A program made the translations under genes and the position numbers. This document shows, piece by piece, positions 23,349 to 31,926 of a DNA stretch of 33,348 nucleotides. A model generated the notes under the pieces. That model saw only the letters and a program-made list of their open reading frames with translations, searched no databases and was not told the origin of the DNA. Numbering within the stretch: position 1 is the first letter of the stretch; every line of letters begins with the position of its first letter. The stretch lies in NCBI GenBank assembly GCA_031547305.1, contig JAVBSC010000055.1, positions 1 through 33,348 on the forward strand, in the 5' to 3' direction. Origin of the DNA: JAVBSC01 sp031547305. Its GTDB lineage: Bacteria > Desulfobacterota > Desulfovibrionia > Desulfovibrionales > Desulfovibrionaceae.

Positions 23349-23903
23349 ATGGAAAAGGTCAAAAAAGACGCCGAAGAGCGCATGAACAAGGCCCTGGCCG
23401 CCCTGGACCGCGATTTCGCCTCCCTGCGCACCGGGCGGGCTTCCAGCGCCCTGGTGGAACATATCAAGGTGGATTACTACGGCACGCCCACGCCCGTCAG
23501 CCAGCTTTCTTCAGTGGCCGTTCCGGACAGCCGCACCATCACCATCCAGCCATGGGACCGCGCGGCCTTCGCTCTGGTGGAAAAAGCCATTCTCAAGTCG
23601 GATCTGGGCCTCACCCCGATTAACGACGGCAAGATCATCCGCATTTCCATTCCGCCCCTGACCGAGGAACGGCGCAAGGATCTGGTCAAAGTGGCCCGCA
23701 AGTTCACGGAAGAAGCCAAGGTGGCCATACGCAACGTGCGCCGCGACGCCAACGACGCTCTTAAAAAACTGGAGAAAGACAAGGTAATCAGTGAGGATGA
23801 AAATAAAAAATCTCAGGAAATAATTCAGAAGCTCACGGACTCTTCCGTGGCCGGCGCGGACAAAAAATGCCAGGCCAAGGAAAAGGAAATCATGGAAATT
23901 TAG
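23349..23903 (+). CDS. frr: Ribosome recycling factor
   Basis: RRF splits the post-termination ribosome together with EF-G. The 184-residue length is standard. Signature blocks are LRTGRASSALVEHIKVDYYGTPTP in pieces, ITIQPWD, SDLGLTPINDGKIIRI, PPLTEERRKDLVK and RNVRRDAND. AAGGAG lies 9 bases before the ATG. It completes the rpsB-tsf-(GT)-pyrH-frr block. Confidence 0.98.
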   Translation: MEKVKKDAEERMNKALAALDRDFASLRTGRASSALVEHIKVDYYGTPTPVSQLSSVAVPDSRTITIQPWDRAAFALVEKAILKSDLGLTPINDGKIIRISIPPLTEERRKDLVKVARKFTEEAKVAIRNVRRDANDALKKLEKDKVISEDENKKSQEIIQKLTDSSVAGADKKCQAKEKEIMEI

Positions 23904-23960
23904 CCGTTGTACCGTCAATTAATTTTATAAACAAAAAAATTCACATACCTGGGGGAAGAA

Positions 23961-25562
23961 ATGGAAAATTCGGCTGCCGCCAAGCCCGGCGGGGGGAAAA
24001 AACTTTTTATCGCGCTTGGGGCAATCGTAATCCTGGCCGCGGCTGCCTTTGGCGGCCTGAAATATTATGAAGGCGAGCTGGCCAAAAAATACGCGGAACG
24101 GCTGAACGACTTCGCCCCCTATCTTACCGGCTCGGCGGAGAAAGTGGAAATCTCCCTGCTTTCCCGCAGCATAAAGATGACTAACGCGACCATGGAATTC
24201 AACCTTGGTCCGGATATTCCTTTAACCGGCACCGTGAAGATCGGGGAAACCCTGTATGAAGGCGTCTCTTGGGACGTTTTTGAGGACGATAATTTCATTG
24301 GCAGCAGCGTTGATTCCGTCACCCTGCGCAACGTTGAAACCATAACCACCGGCAGCTCCAGCAAAGTGGCGGAAATGGGCTACAAAAACGTCACTGTGGA
24401 TCCGTTAAAGGCCCGGCCGCTTTATATCAAGCTCCGGGATCTGGTCCGCAAAGGCGAAGTGCCGGAAGAAAAAGTGATTATCGACACGATCGCCCAGGCC
24501 TACGACGCGATAAAAACCGCGCGCATAGGCGGGGCCTATGAAAAAAACCACGTCATCTCCTTTGGCGAAGGCCTGATCAGCGGCTCCCTCAGTCTTGAGA
24601 GCTCGGAATCCGGCCCCTGGACCATCATGGAAGGCGGCCCCAGCGTGGCGCGCAACTGCTCTCTGGAAGTCATGGGCAAGCCGGCGGCCACCATTGGAGA
24701 AATCGGCCTCAAACACTTCCGGCTCGGCGATTTGACCCCGCTTGTCGAAATCCTGCGCAACGCCCAGGAAGACAGCGCCGGCACCCAGGTCAAGGTGGTG
24801 GAATTTCTGTCCAAGAACCAGATCAGCATTGAAGACGCCTACCTGAAGCAAATCAACATTAATCCCGCCCTGCTCCAGGTCAAGGACGGCGTGAGCGCGG
24901 ATCTGCTGGGCGCGACCCTGAAAATCGGACCGCAAAACGAATATAGCCTTAACCTGAAAAAGCTGAAGATCAGCCGGGCGATTCTGGACCAGCTCGCCAT
25001 GTTCAGCCCGGAACTGGAAACCGCGCTTGAAAGCTTTGAAGGCCCCCTGGAACTGGACAAGTCCGTGAACATTCTCTACGGCCAAGCGGACAAAACCCTT
25101 GCCATCAAAGGCGCGGCCGACCTTAAAGGTATCGGCTCCGCGAGCGGCGGGATGGAGATGGTCGGTCCGGACTTTTTCCAGCCTTCCGGCGACAAAATCG
25201 AGCAAAGCATTGAAAGCGCCAAGTTCAAGAGCATGAATCTGGAAGTAACGGATCTGAAGCTGTCCGACATTATCTTTGCCGTGGCGGACGTGACAGGCGA
25301 CGGCCCGGACGCCATGCGCGCCATGGCTGTGGAGGAAATCCAGGCCCAGATCGGCCGGGAAAAAGATCCTTTCCTGGGCAAGCTGCTGGACGGCGCCCTT
25401 AAGCTGCTCCAGGGGCACGGCACCCTGAAAGTCTCCTTCAAGCCGGCCACTCCGCTTTCCGTGGAGGACATCGGCGCGCTTGACGGCAACAATATTCCGG
25501 CGGAAAAAGCCTTGGGCGGCAGTGTCGAATACCTGCCCGCGGCCGCTCCGGCGCAAAAATAG
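23961..25562 (+). CDS. Hypothetical membrane-anchored envelope protein, tandem paralogue A
   Basis: A 533-residue protein with a single N-terminal membrane helix (about 14-34) after a short positively charged cytosolic tail, and a large non-cytosolic part of mixed alpha/beta character. I do not recognise a specific family; AsmA-like or DUF945-like periplasmic proteins are possible. The segment after the helix (YYEGELAKKYAERL, then VEISLLSRSIKMTNATMEF near 62-80) has the same layout as the next gene (PLYEKKLARDA, then LDVSFFSRGVRLTRLSAAI), which shows that the two are paralogues. GGGG about 6 bases upstream serves as ribosome-binding site. It lies 57 bases after frr; a terminator-like hairpin (25603-25625) follows. 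Confidence 0.8.
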   Translation: MENSAAAKPGGGKKLFIALGAIVILAAAAFGGLKYYEGELAKKYAERLNDFAPYLTGSAEKVEISLLSRSIKMTNATMEFNLGPDIPLTGTVKIGETLYEGVSWDVFEDDNFIGSSVDSVTLRNVETITTGSSSKVAEMGYKNVTVDPLKARPLYIKLRDLVRKGEVPEEKVIIDTIAQAYDAIKTARIGGAYEKNHVISFGEGLISGSLSLESSESGPWTIMEGGPSVARNCSLEVMGKPAATIGEIGLKHFRLGDLTPLVEILRNAQEDSAGTQVKVVEFLSKNQISIEDAYLKQININPALLQVKDGVSADLLGATLKIGPQNEYSLNLKKLKISRAILDQLAMFSPELETALESFEGPLELDKSVNILYGQADKTLAIKGAADLKGIGSASGGMEMVGPDFFQPSGDKIEQSIESAKFKSMNLEVTDLKLSDIIFAVADVTGDGPDAMRAMAVEEIQAQIGREKDPFLGKLLDGALKLLQGHGTLKVSFKPATPLSVEDIGALDGNNIPAEKALGGSVEYLPAAAPAQK

Positions 25563-25602
25563 CCAGTCTCTTTGCCGGGCCGGCCCGGTTCTGACGTTCG
25601 GA

Positions 25603-25635
25603 AGGGCGGCGCCTTGCGCCGCCCTGTCCCGATTT
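25603..25635 (+). terminator. Hairpin between the two paralogous envelope protein genes
   Basis: agggcggcg-ccttg-cgccgccct followed by GTCCCGATTTT, in the 116-base gap. A second palindrome ccgggccggcccgg (near 25575-25588) precedes it. They probably reduce read-through into the second paralogue. Confidence 0.55.
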
Positions 25636-25678
25636 TAAAGTGCAAGAATTTTAGGCTCCCCTTCGCAAAGGCGGTAGT

Positions 25679-27178
25679 ATGAACAGCATTTCACGTAAAA
25701 AATTCATCTTTCCCATCGTGGTGGGAGTTCTGCTGCTCCTGGGGGCAATCCTGCTTGTGGGCGTGCCGCTGTATGAAAAAAAATTGGCCAGGGACGCCCG
25801 GGCGGAACTGGAAAAACTCAAGCCTGTTCTGGATATTAACCTTGAGGGGCTGGATGTTTCCTTTTTTTCCCGTGGGGTGCGCCTTACTCGTTTAAGCGCC
25901 GCCATTAACGCCGGGCAAAGAACCAGAACCATCCTCTGGCTGGATGAGCTGAGCCTGGCCGGGGCCAATCTGGGCCTTTTGAGCAATCCGGCCACGGTCA
26001 AGGGAACCTGGGCCAAAAATCTTACCCTGCGCGGCCTCCGCCTGGAATCAGGCCTGGGTGACGCCACCGCCTCGGAAATAAGCCTGGATGAAATAAGCGG
26101 AGATCTGGGCCGGCTCATTGAAGCTCTGGAGCAGTCGCAAAAACCGGATCTTCCACGCGAGCGGCAAAAAACTTTACTTTTTGAGGCCGCCGGCGGAATA
26201 AGCATGGACGGTATCCGGGCCAGCAACCTGACCGCCGGTGAAGCGGGCGGCAAAGGATTGTCCCTGTCCCTGGAATCCCTGGACCAGAAGGACTTTTCTT
26301 TGACCATGGCCGGGCCATGCCTGGCGAAAAATCTGGAGCTGAAAGCGCGCAAGGAAACAATCTGGAAAATCCAAACCCTGAGCTTCACTAAATTGGCCGC
26401 TCCTGGCTGGTTTTTTGGACCGGAAGGCAGCCTGCCGGATTTTCTGAAAAACTTCCCGGCCTCTTTAAACGAAAAACTTCAGGAACAAGCCGTTAAAGCG
26501 CCTGTGGCCCTGTCCGGCCTAACCATAGCCGGCGCGCGTTTTCAAAACGGAGAAGGCAAATTTACCTCCTTTGATGAACTGTTGCTGGATCTGAACCTTG
26601 ATGCCGCCTTGGGGTTTGACTTTACTGTAAAAAATCTGATCTCCCCCGCCCTGCCCCAGAGCTATGCCGCGGACCCCGCAAAACCCATGCGCTTTGACGC
26701 CAAGGGCAGCGGCAGCCTGCCCATGGCCGAGCAGCCCGGCAAAAACACCACACTGGCCGTGGATGCCAGCCTTTCCGGGCTGGGCGCCCTGCACAGCGTT
26801 CTGAATCTGTCCGGAGCCGGCTGGCAAAGCCTGCTCGGCGGGCAACAGGCGAATGTGGGGGAAAAGCTGCGCCTGATCAACGGCGAAGCCCGCCTTGATG
26901 ATGAAGGCCGCCTGATGGTGTTTTTGGCCGATAACGGCCTGTTGCCATCAAAGGAAATCCTGAAGCGGGAACTGCTCAAGCTGCGCGAATCCGCTAAAAA
27001 GCCGGAACAGGAGAATCTGATCAGCCAGATTCTGGACTTTCTGAATAACGGAGGCGCCTTCGCCCTGGCCGTGAATCCCCAAAAACCAGCCAGCCTTAAC
27101 GATATTTCCGTGGCCTTTGTTCTGGATCCTTCGCTTCTGGACCTAAAAAGCTCCTATACCCCGCTTCCGGCGAGATAG
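25679..27178 (+). CDS. Hypothetical membrane-anchored envelope protein, tandem paralogue B
   Basis: A 499-residue protein with one N-terminal membrane helix (about 9-30, very hydrophobic IVVGVLLLLGAILLVGV) and a long presumably periplasmic part. It shares the arrangement of the preceding gene: a helix, a basic LARDARAELEKLKPVL segment and the S-x-x-SRxxxLT block (SR at 64-65 here, 68-69 there), then repeated beta-like stretches. Overall identity looks low, so the duplication is old. Its C-terminal part contains PLPMAEQPGKN-type linkers and an LLKLRESAKKPEQE helix. Function unknown. It ends before a strong bidirectional terminator. Confidence 0.8.
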   Translation: MNSISRKKFIFPIVVGVLLLLGAILLVGVPLYEKKLARDARAELEKLKPVLDINLEGLDVSFFSRGVRLTRLSAAINAGQRTRTILWLDELSLAGANLGLLSNPATVKGTWAKNLTLRGLRLESGLGDATASEISLDEISGDLGRLIEALEQSQKPDLPRERQKTLLFEAAGGISMDGIRASNLTAGEAGGKGLSLSLESLDQKDFSLTMAGPCLAKNLELKARKETIWKIQTLSFTKLAAPGWFFGPEGSLPDFLKNFPASLNEKLQEQAVKAPVALSGLTIAGARFQNGEGKFTSFDELLLDLNLDAALGFDFTVKNLISPALPQSYAADPAKPMRFDAKGSGSLPMAEQPGKNTTLAVDASLSGLGALHSVLNLSGAGWQSLLGGQQANVGEKLRLINGEARLDDEGRLMVFLADNGLLPSKEILKRELLKLRESAKKPEQENLISQILDFLNNGGAFALAVNPQKPASLNDISVAFVLDPSLLDLKSSYTPLPAR

Positions 27179-27193
27179 AACGAATTGACATTA

Positions 27194-27239
27194 AAAGGTC
27201 CGGATTCCCACACGCGGGGAATCCGGACCTTTGCTTTTT
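27194..27239. terminator. Strong bidirectional Rho-independent terminator
   Basis: Perfect 16-bp arms (27194-27209 and 27217-27232), the left one aaaggtccggattccc, with a 7-base loop, then GCTTTTTA on the plus strand and TTTTAATG on the minus strand. It lies between convergent genes (envelope paralogue B and nifS) and can serve both. Confidence 0.9.
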
Positions 27240-27258
27240 ACGCGCTTGCGGCAATGCG

Positions 27259-28476
27259 TTAAGATTCAATCGCGCAGGCGCAGCCTTCGCCTTCAGCCGG
27301 GGCGAAATCGTCCGGCAGGTTGCGGTAGGGCGAAAGGTTGCGCAACTGGATGATGATTCTGGGCAATTCGGCAAGAATGAAGTCCACTTCCTCCTGGGTA
27401 TTGTAGCGGGACAGGCTGAAACGGATGGAGCCGTGGGCGTAGGTGAAGGGCACGCCCATGGAGCGCAGCACATGGGAAGGCTCCAGGCTGCCGGAGGTGC
27501 AGGCCGAGCCGGAGCTGGCGCAAACGCCCAGGGGGTCCAGGCGCAGCAGAATGGCTTCACCCTCCACATATTTGAAAGAGATATTCAGGGTATTGGGCAG
27601 GCGGTTGGCCGGATCGCCGTTAATGCGCACGTCCGGCACGGCGGCCAGCAGGCCGGCTTCCAGGCGGTCGCGCAGGGATTTTACCTTGGTGTTTTCTTCC
27701 GGCAGGTGCAGGCCGGCCAGCTCGCAGGCAGCGCCCAGTGCCACGATTGAAGCGGAGTTTTCCGTACCGGCCCGGCGGCCGCGCTCCTGGTGCCCTCCAC
27801 GCAAAAAAGGCCTGAAGGGCGAGCCGCGCCGCACGTAAAGCGCGCCAACGCCCTTGGGCGCATGCAGCTTGTGGCCGGACAAGGCCAGGTAATCGACCGG
27901 CAGTTCGGACAGGTTGATGGGAATCTTGCCAACGGCCTGGACGGCGTCGGTATGGAACAGCGCGCCCCGGCTTTTGGCCAGTGTGGCGGCTTCCATGATG
28001 GGGTGGACGTTGCCGGTCTCGTTGTTGGCGAACATGATGGAGACCAGGGCGGTATCCTTGGTAATGGCCGCGGCCAGATCGTCCAGGTTCAGGCGGCCTT
28101 TGCCGTCCACGTTAAGCCAGGTGAGGTTATAGCCCTGTTTCTCCAACTGCTGGCCCAGGGCCAGCACGGCCGGGTGCTCCACCCGGGTGGTGATGAAATG
28201 GCGTTTTTCCGGCACGGCGGCCAGAGCGCCCAGGATGGCCGTGGAATCGCTCTCCGTGCCGCAGGAGGTAAATAGTATTTCATCCGGCTGGGCGCCCAGC
28301 AGGGCCGCCACCTGGGATCTGGCTTTTTTGATGGCCTGGGCGGTTTTGTCGCCAAAGCTGTGCATGCTGGATGGGTTGCCGTAAAAATCCGACAAATAGG
28401 GCAGCATGGCGCTGATAACTTCCGGGGCCACGCCAGTGGTGGCGTTGTTATCGAAATAAATGACTTTTTCGCTCAT
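27259..28476 (-). CDS. nifS: Cysteine desulfurase NifS
   Basis: A 405-residue PLP enzyme that takes sulfur from cysteine for Fe-S cluster assembly on NifU. The N-terminal VIYFDNNATT, His101 (RVEHPAV), PLP-binding Lys203 (LSGHKLHAPKG) and the catalytic Cys326 in the flexible loop (SSGSACTSG) are all present, as in group I (NifS/IscS) desulfurases. The C-terminus ends CACAIES. The ATG at 28476 has GGGAGG 7 bases upstream and starts one base after the nifU stop, so the pair is translationally coupled. In Desulfovibrio relatives the NifSU-type pair serves as the general Fe-S machinery, so nitrogen fixation need not be inferred. Confidence 0.96.
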   Translation of the reverse strand: MSEKVIYFDNNATTGVAPEVISAMLPYLSDFYGNPSSMHSFGDKTAQAIKKARSQVAALLGAQPDEILFTSCGTESDSTAILGALAAVPEKRHFITTRVEHPAVLALGQQLEKQGYNLTWLNVDGKGRLNLDDLAAAITKDTALVSIMFANNETGNVHPIMEAATLAKSRGALFHTDAVQAVGKIPINLSELPVDYLALSGHKLHAPKGVGALYVRRGSPFRPFLRGGHQERGRRAGTENSASIVALGAACELAGLHLPEENTKVKSLRDRLEAGLLAAVPDVRINGDPANRLPNTLNISFKYVEGEAILLRLDPLGVCASSGSACTSGSLEPSHVLRSMGVPFTYAHGSIRFSLSRYNTQEEVDFILAELPRIIIQLRNLSPYRNLPDDFAPAEGEGCACAIES

Positions 28477-28477
28477 A

Positions 28478-29320
28478 TCAGGCCTCCCGCACAACTATTC
28501 CGGGATCCACCTGATCCCGCAGGGTCTGCTGCACAAAGCCCTCCACCGTGGTCCGGCTGGACGGGCAATGCGTGCACATGCCGCGCAGGGCCACAATGAC
28601 CGTGCGGCCGTCCATATCCACCAGTTCTATATCGCCGCCGTCCTGCTGCAGGCGCGGACGCACCAGCTCTTCCAAGGTCTTCATGACCATCTGCATGCGC
28701 TGGATGTTGGAGAGCGGCTTGGAAACCGGCTTTATTTCCTGAAGTTCCTTTTTAGGCGCGCCAAGCTCCTGATCCAGCAGGGCCTTTATTTCCGGCTGAC
28801 AGTCGCCGCAGCCGCCGCCGGCTTTGGTGAAGTTGGTCACCTCTTCCACGGTGGTCAGGCGGTTTTCCCGGATGGCCTTAAGAATCTGCAAATCCGTCAC
28901 CCCAAAGCATTTGCAGACCAGCCGGCCCTCCTCATGGGCCTGAGGCGTGGCCGGCTCGCCGCGCCAGTTGCGGATGGCCGCTTCCAGCGCCTCTTCGCCC
29001 ATCACGGAACAGTGCATTTTTTCCTTGGGCAGTCCGCCCAGGTAAGCGGCAATGTCCTTATTGGTTATTTTCAGGGCCTCGTCCACGGTCTTGCCCCTGA
29101 TCAACTCGGTAAGCGCGGAACTGGAGGCAATGGCGCTGGCGCAACCAAAAGTCTGGAAAGATGCGTCCACAATGCGGTCGCCTTCAATTTTCAAAAAAAG
29201 CCTGAGAGCGTCCCCGCAGGCCAGACTGCCCACTTCGCCCACGGCGTTGGCGCCCTTGAGTTCCCCGGCGTTGCGGGGGTTAATGAAGTGCTCGCGCACG
29301 GCGTCGGTATATTCCCACAT
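28478..29320 (-). CDS. nifU: Three-domain Fe-S scaffold protein NifU
   Basis: A 280-residue scaffold with all three NifU modules. The IscU-like domain has Cys35 (LACGD), Cys60 (FGCAS) and Cys104 (MHCSV). The central BFD-type [2Fe-2S] domain has Cys136, Cys138 (CKC), Cys171 and Cys174 (CGDC). The C-terminal Nfu domain has Cys249 and Cys252 (CTHC). All cluster ligands are intact. GGGAGG lies just before the ATG. It is followed one base later by nifS. No nif structural genes occur in the window, so general Fe-S biogenesis is the likely role. Confidence 0.97.
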   Translation of the reverse strand: MWEYTDAVREHFINPRNAGELKGANAVGEVGSLACGDALRLFLKIEGDRIVDASFQTFGCASAIASSSALTELIRGKTVDEALKITNKDIAAYLGGLPKEKMHCSVMGEEALEAAIRNWRGEPATPQAHEEGRLVCKCFGVTDLQILKAIRENRLTTVEEVTNFTKAGGGCGDCQPEIKALLDQELGAPKKELQEIKPVSKPLSNIQRMQMVMKTLEELVRPRLQQDGGDIELVDMDGRTVIVALRGMCTHCPSSRTTVEGFVQQTLRDQVDPGIVVREA

Positions 29321-29363
29321 ATTTTCCTCCCGAGCTATAATTAGGTTAATTTTCGCCAGGGGC

Positions 29364-29393
29364 TTGTTTTGGCGTCCATTGTCATACTATATA
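29364..29393 (+). promoter_or_regulatory. Putative promoter of the Old Yellow Enzyme gene
   Basis: TTGTTT (29364-29369), 18-base spacer, TATATA (29388-29393), about 50 bases before the ATG at 29444. It lies in the 123-base gap shared with divergent nifU. Confidence 0.4.
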
Positions 29394-29443
29394 ACCATTG
29401 TTTCCGGAAAGGCGAGAATTTTTTACCTTCATCCGAGGTGGCC

Positions 29444-30535
29444 ATGAGCAGGCTTTTTTCCCCTTTTTCCCTGGGTAATCTGATTTTGGACAACCGCATA
29501 GTCATTCCGCCGATGTGCCAGTATTCGGCCGCGGACGGGCTGGCTTCAGGCTGGCACGCCGGACACTACGGCATGCTGGCCCATTCCGGGGCCGGGCTGC
29601 TGATCATTGAGGCCACGGCGGTTTTGCCGGAAGGCCGCATCAGTCCGGCGGATCTCGGATTGTGGTCCGACGACTGCGCAAGGGCGCTGGAACCGGTAAT
29701 CGCGGCGGCCCGGCACTCCTCGCCCATTCGCCTGGCCGTGCAACTGGCGCACGCCGGGCGCAAGGCCTCCACATCCAGGCCATGGGAGGGCGGCGGGCCG
29801 CTGGATGAAGCTTCCGGCGGCTGGACAACAGTGGCGCCCTCCGCCCTGCCCTTTGGCAGGCATCCCGCGCCCCAGGCCCTGGATGAAGATGGCCTCCGGC
29901 GCATTCGCGTGGCTTTTGTCCAGGCCGCCAGACGGGCCGCGGCCCTTGGCTTTGAGGGCGTGGAACTGCACTGCGCGCACGGCTATTTGCTGCACCAGTT
30001 TCTTTCCCCCCTTAGCAACAAACGCACGGACGAGTACGGCGGGAGCCCGAAAAACCGGATGCGCTTTCCGCTGGAGGTGTTCGCTGCGGTGCGCGAGGCT
30101 TTTCCGGCCGAACGTCCGGCCTGGGTGCGCCTTTCCGCCACGGATTGGGTGGAAGGCGGCTGGGACGAAGAGCAGAGCCTGGATTTTCTCCTGGAACTGA
30201 AAAAACTGGGCGCGGCGGCCGCGCATGTTTCCGGCGGCGGCCTGGACCCGGCCCAAAAGCTCAGCCTGGGTCCGGGCTACCAGGTGCCCTATGCGGAGTA
30301 TCTGAAGAAAAACAGCGGATTGCCCACCATTGCCGTCGGCCTGATCACCGCTCCGGAGCAGGCGGAATCCATAATCCATCACGAACGGGCGGACCTGGTG
30401 GCCATAGACCGGGGCATGCTGTACAACCCGCGCTGGCCCTGGCACGCGGCCGCCGCCCTGGGCGCGGACGCGCGGGCCGCCCCGCAGTACCTGCGCTGCC
30501 AGCCGCGCACGCTGAAGAGTTTGTTCAAGGCGTGA
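29444..30535 (+). CDS. Old Yellow Enzyme family flavin oxidoreductase (YqjM-like)
   Basis: A 363-residue FMN-binding TIM barrel. The N-terminal LFSPFSLGNLILDNRIVIPPMCQYSA places Cys25 where YqjM has its redox-tuning Cys26, marking the thermophilic-like/YqjM class of ene-reductases. HAGRKAS, the active-site pair in VELHCAHGYLLHQFLSPLSNKRTDEYGG and the C-terminal phosphate-binding region (AVGLITAPEQAE, DLVAIDRGMLYNP) are present. These enzymes reduce activated C=C bonds using NAD(P)H. The ATG at 29444 is chosen because GAGG lies 6 bases before it and the family start follows directly. It is a single-gene unit with a strong terminator at 30550. Physiological substrate unknown. Confidence 0.93.
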   Translation: MSRLFSPFSLGNLILDNRIVIPPMCQYSAADGLASGWHAGHYGMLAHSGAGLLIIEATAVLPEGRISPADLGLWSDDCARALEPVIAAARHSSPIRLAVQLAHAGRKASTSRPWEGGGPLDEASGGWTTVAPSALPFGRHPAPQALDEDGLRRIRVAFVQAARRAAALGFEGVELHCAHGYLLHQFLSPLSNKRTDEYGGSPKNRMRFPLEVFAAVREAFPAERPAWVRLSATDWVEGGWDEEQSLDFLLELKKLGAAAAHVSGGGLDPAQKLSLGPGYQVPYAEYLKKNSGLPTIAVGLITAPEQAESIIHHERADLVAIDRGMLYNPRWPWHAAAALGADARAAPQYLRCQPRTLKSLFKA

Positions 30536-30549
30536 TCACGGAGAACTCC

Positions 30550-30589
30550 AAAACTCCTCTGGGCTTGCCAGGGGAGTTTTCTATTTTTT
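30550..30589 (+). terminator. Rho-independent terminator of the Old Yellow Enzyme gene
   Basis: aaaactcctctgg and ccaggggagtttt (one non-Watson-Crick pair) around gcttg, followed by CTATTTTTTA, starting 15 bases after the stop. Confidence 0.88.
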
Positions 30590-31163
30590 AGAGAGTTAAC
30601 ATTTAAAATGCCCATCCGCTCGGGAGGTGGCAACCGCCGCCCGCCGCGCGGGCGCGGGCGAAACAAGTTTCGCCGTCAAGCGCCGGAGCGCGCGTCTTCA
30701 AATGAAAATACTCCGGGCTGTCTCTAAGTAAATTCCGGCCGTAATCCAAGGTTTTTTATCTTATTTTTCCGGACAACATTGATTTTTCAGACTAAAATAC
30801 TCAGCTTTGTTGTCATTTAAAAACCCTGTATTGCACGGCCAGAGCCAAATTGCAGTGCATATAAGATTTCCACCCATTTTCCGAATAAACCGGACTGCCG
30901 TACGACCAAAAACAATCATATTCACTTGTACTTGCAGAACTTTGGCTCATCCCCATATGCCTACTGTCTTATTTTTTCAGACGAAACATCATTTTTTTGA
31001 GTAAATTACTTAGATTTACGTCTGAAAAAATCAGATCAAAATAAGATATTTTTGCTCTAATGTTATAAAATATTTTATATTATTATAATATGGCCAATAT
31101 GTTGCAAGACCGTCGCCGATTACCTTTGAAGCGCATAAACTAAAAAAACCTTGAGGAGCGGAC
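30590..31163. other. 574-base AT-rich intergenic region upstream of the VPLPA-CTERM gene
   Basis: No gene is supported. The last 450 bases are AT-rich. They hold a recurring motif of the form tcttattttt(t)c followed by [cagg]-ac at about 30759-30775 and 30967-30982, a related ttttcagac at about 30784, and its inverted copy in the repeat at 31019-31031. Near the gene are a perfect TATAAT at 31084-31089 and a TTGCTC/TTATAT pair spaced by 17 (31052-31080), so the promoter probably lies within 31050-31095. Confidence 0.6.
30971..31031. repeat. 13-bp perfect inverted repeat upstream of the VPLPA-CTERM gene
   Basis: attttttcagacg (30971-30983) and cgtctgaaaaaat (31019-31031), 35 bases apart, in the AT-rich region. 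They could be paired operator half-sites or the ends of a loop. Confidence 0.65.
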
Positions 31164-31835
31164 ATGATGCGGAAATTTATCACTTTTATTATCGCGGCGG
31201 TTATGGTTTGCGGGCTTTCGGCTCAGGCGCTGGCTTATGAATACAACCCGGAAGGTTTTGACTTCAGCAAGCCGATCAACGAAAGCTTTAATAACGCGGC
31301 TTATGTGAAAGACTGGGTAAAAGCCCTGGGCGGCGGCGGCCAGGTGTATGCCGACGTGTACATTCTGGGCGGCAGCAGCGACCAGCTGATCAACTTCGGC
31401 ACCGGCACCAACGCAAAGCATTTCAGCGGCCTGTTCAGCAACTCGGAATTCAGCAATGGCTGGACCTTTAATGGCGACCCGGTGGGCACCAACCAGAACG
31501 TGAAGGATTTGTCCTTTGAACTGATCGTCAAAAACGGCACCCATTTCTTCAAGCTGAATTCCGACAACAACGCCAACGGCAACAATCCCGCGGCCAAGGA
31601 AATCAAGTTCTGGGAGCTCACAGCTGACTTTACCTACAACGGCTGGATTCTGCCGGCCGGCACGATCCTCTTCGGCGTGGGCGATGCCAGCAAGAATCCC
31701 CAGACCTACACCGACATGTTCGGCGTGTTCCAGTTAGGCAAACTCAACCCCACCCCGATTCCGGCCGCCGCCTGGCTGCTCGGTTCCGGTCTGGCGGGCA
31801 TGCTTGGTTTGCGCAAGCGTCTTGGCCGCGGCTAG
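31164..31835 (+). CDS. Exported protein with VPLPA/PEP-CTERM type C-terminal sorting signal
   Basis: A 223-residue secreted protein with a signal peptide (about 1-24, cut after QALA). The mature domain is Gly/Asn/Phe-rich and contains no Cys. The C-terminus TPIPAAAWLLGSGLAGMLGLRKRL has the short Pro-containing motif, hydrophobic helix and basic tail of VPLPA-CTERM/PEP-CTERM signals, recognised and cleaved by an exosortase. Proteins of this class are surface proteins of species making an extracellular polysaccharide matrix. No exosortase gene lies in the window, so it must be elsewhere. GAGGAG lies 6 bases before the first of two adjacent ATGs. A single gene with a large upstream region and a terminator-like hairpin downstream. 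Confidence 0.85.
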   Translation: MMRKFITFIIAAVMVCGLSAQALAYEYNPEGFDFSKPINESFNNAAYVKDWVKALGGGGQVYADVYILGGSSDQLINFGTGTNAKHFSGLFSNSEFSNGWTFNGDPVGTNQNVKDLSFELIVKNGTHFFKLNSDNNANGNNPAAKEIKFWELTADFTYNGWILPAGTILFGVGDASKNPQTYTDMFGVFQLGKLNPTPIPAAAWLLGSGLAGMLGLRKRLGRG

Positions 31836-31854
31836 TTCCACTCCATACAATAAA

Positions 31855-31895
31855 GCAAAGAAGCTCCTCCGGAACCGCCGGGGGAGCTTCTTTGC
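31855..31895 (+). terminator. Hairpin terminator of the VPLPA-CTERM gene
   Basis: gcaaagaagctcc (31855-31867) and ggagcttctttgc (31883-31895), extended inward by a few pairs, 19 bases after the stop. No U-run follows, but a CTTCTTTG part of the 3' arm may serve weakly. Confidence 0.65.
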
Positions 31896-31926
31896 GCACG
31901 AAGCTGAAATGCCTAGGCCATTTTCA

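Noticed and set aside
27259..29320. Reading nifU-nifS as evidence of a nitrogen fixation cluster
   Set aside because: No nifHDK or other nif gene is in the window, and in Desulfovibrio-type bacteria this pair is the general Fe-S assembly system.
30807..31004. A 65-codon plus-strand frame in the AT-rich region before the VPLPA-CTERM gene
   Set aside because: No ribosome-binding site; composition like translated non-coding AT-rich DNA; overlaps the 13-bp inverted repeat.
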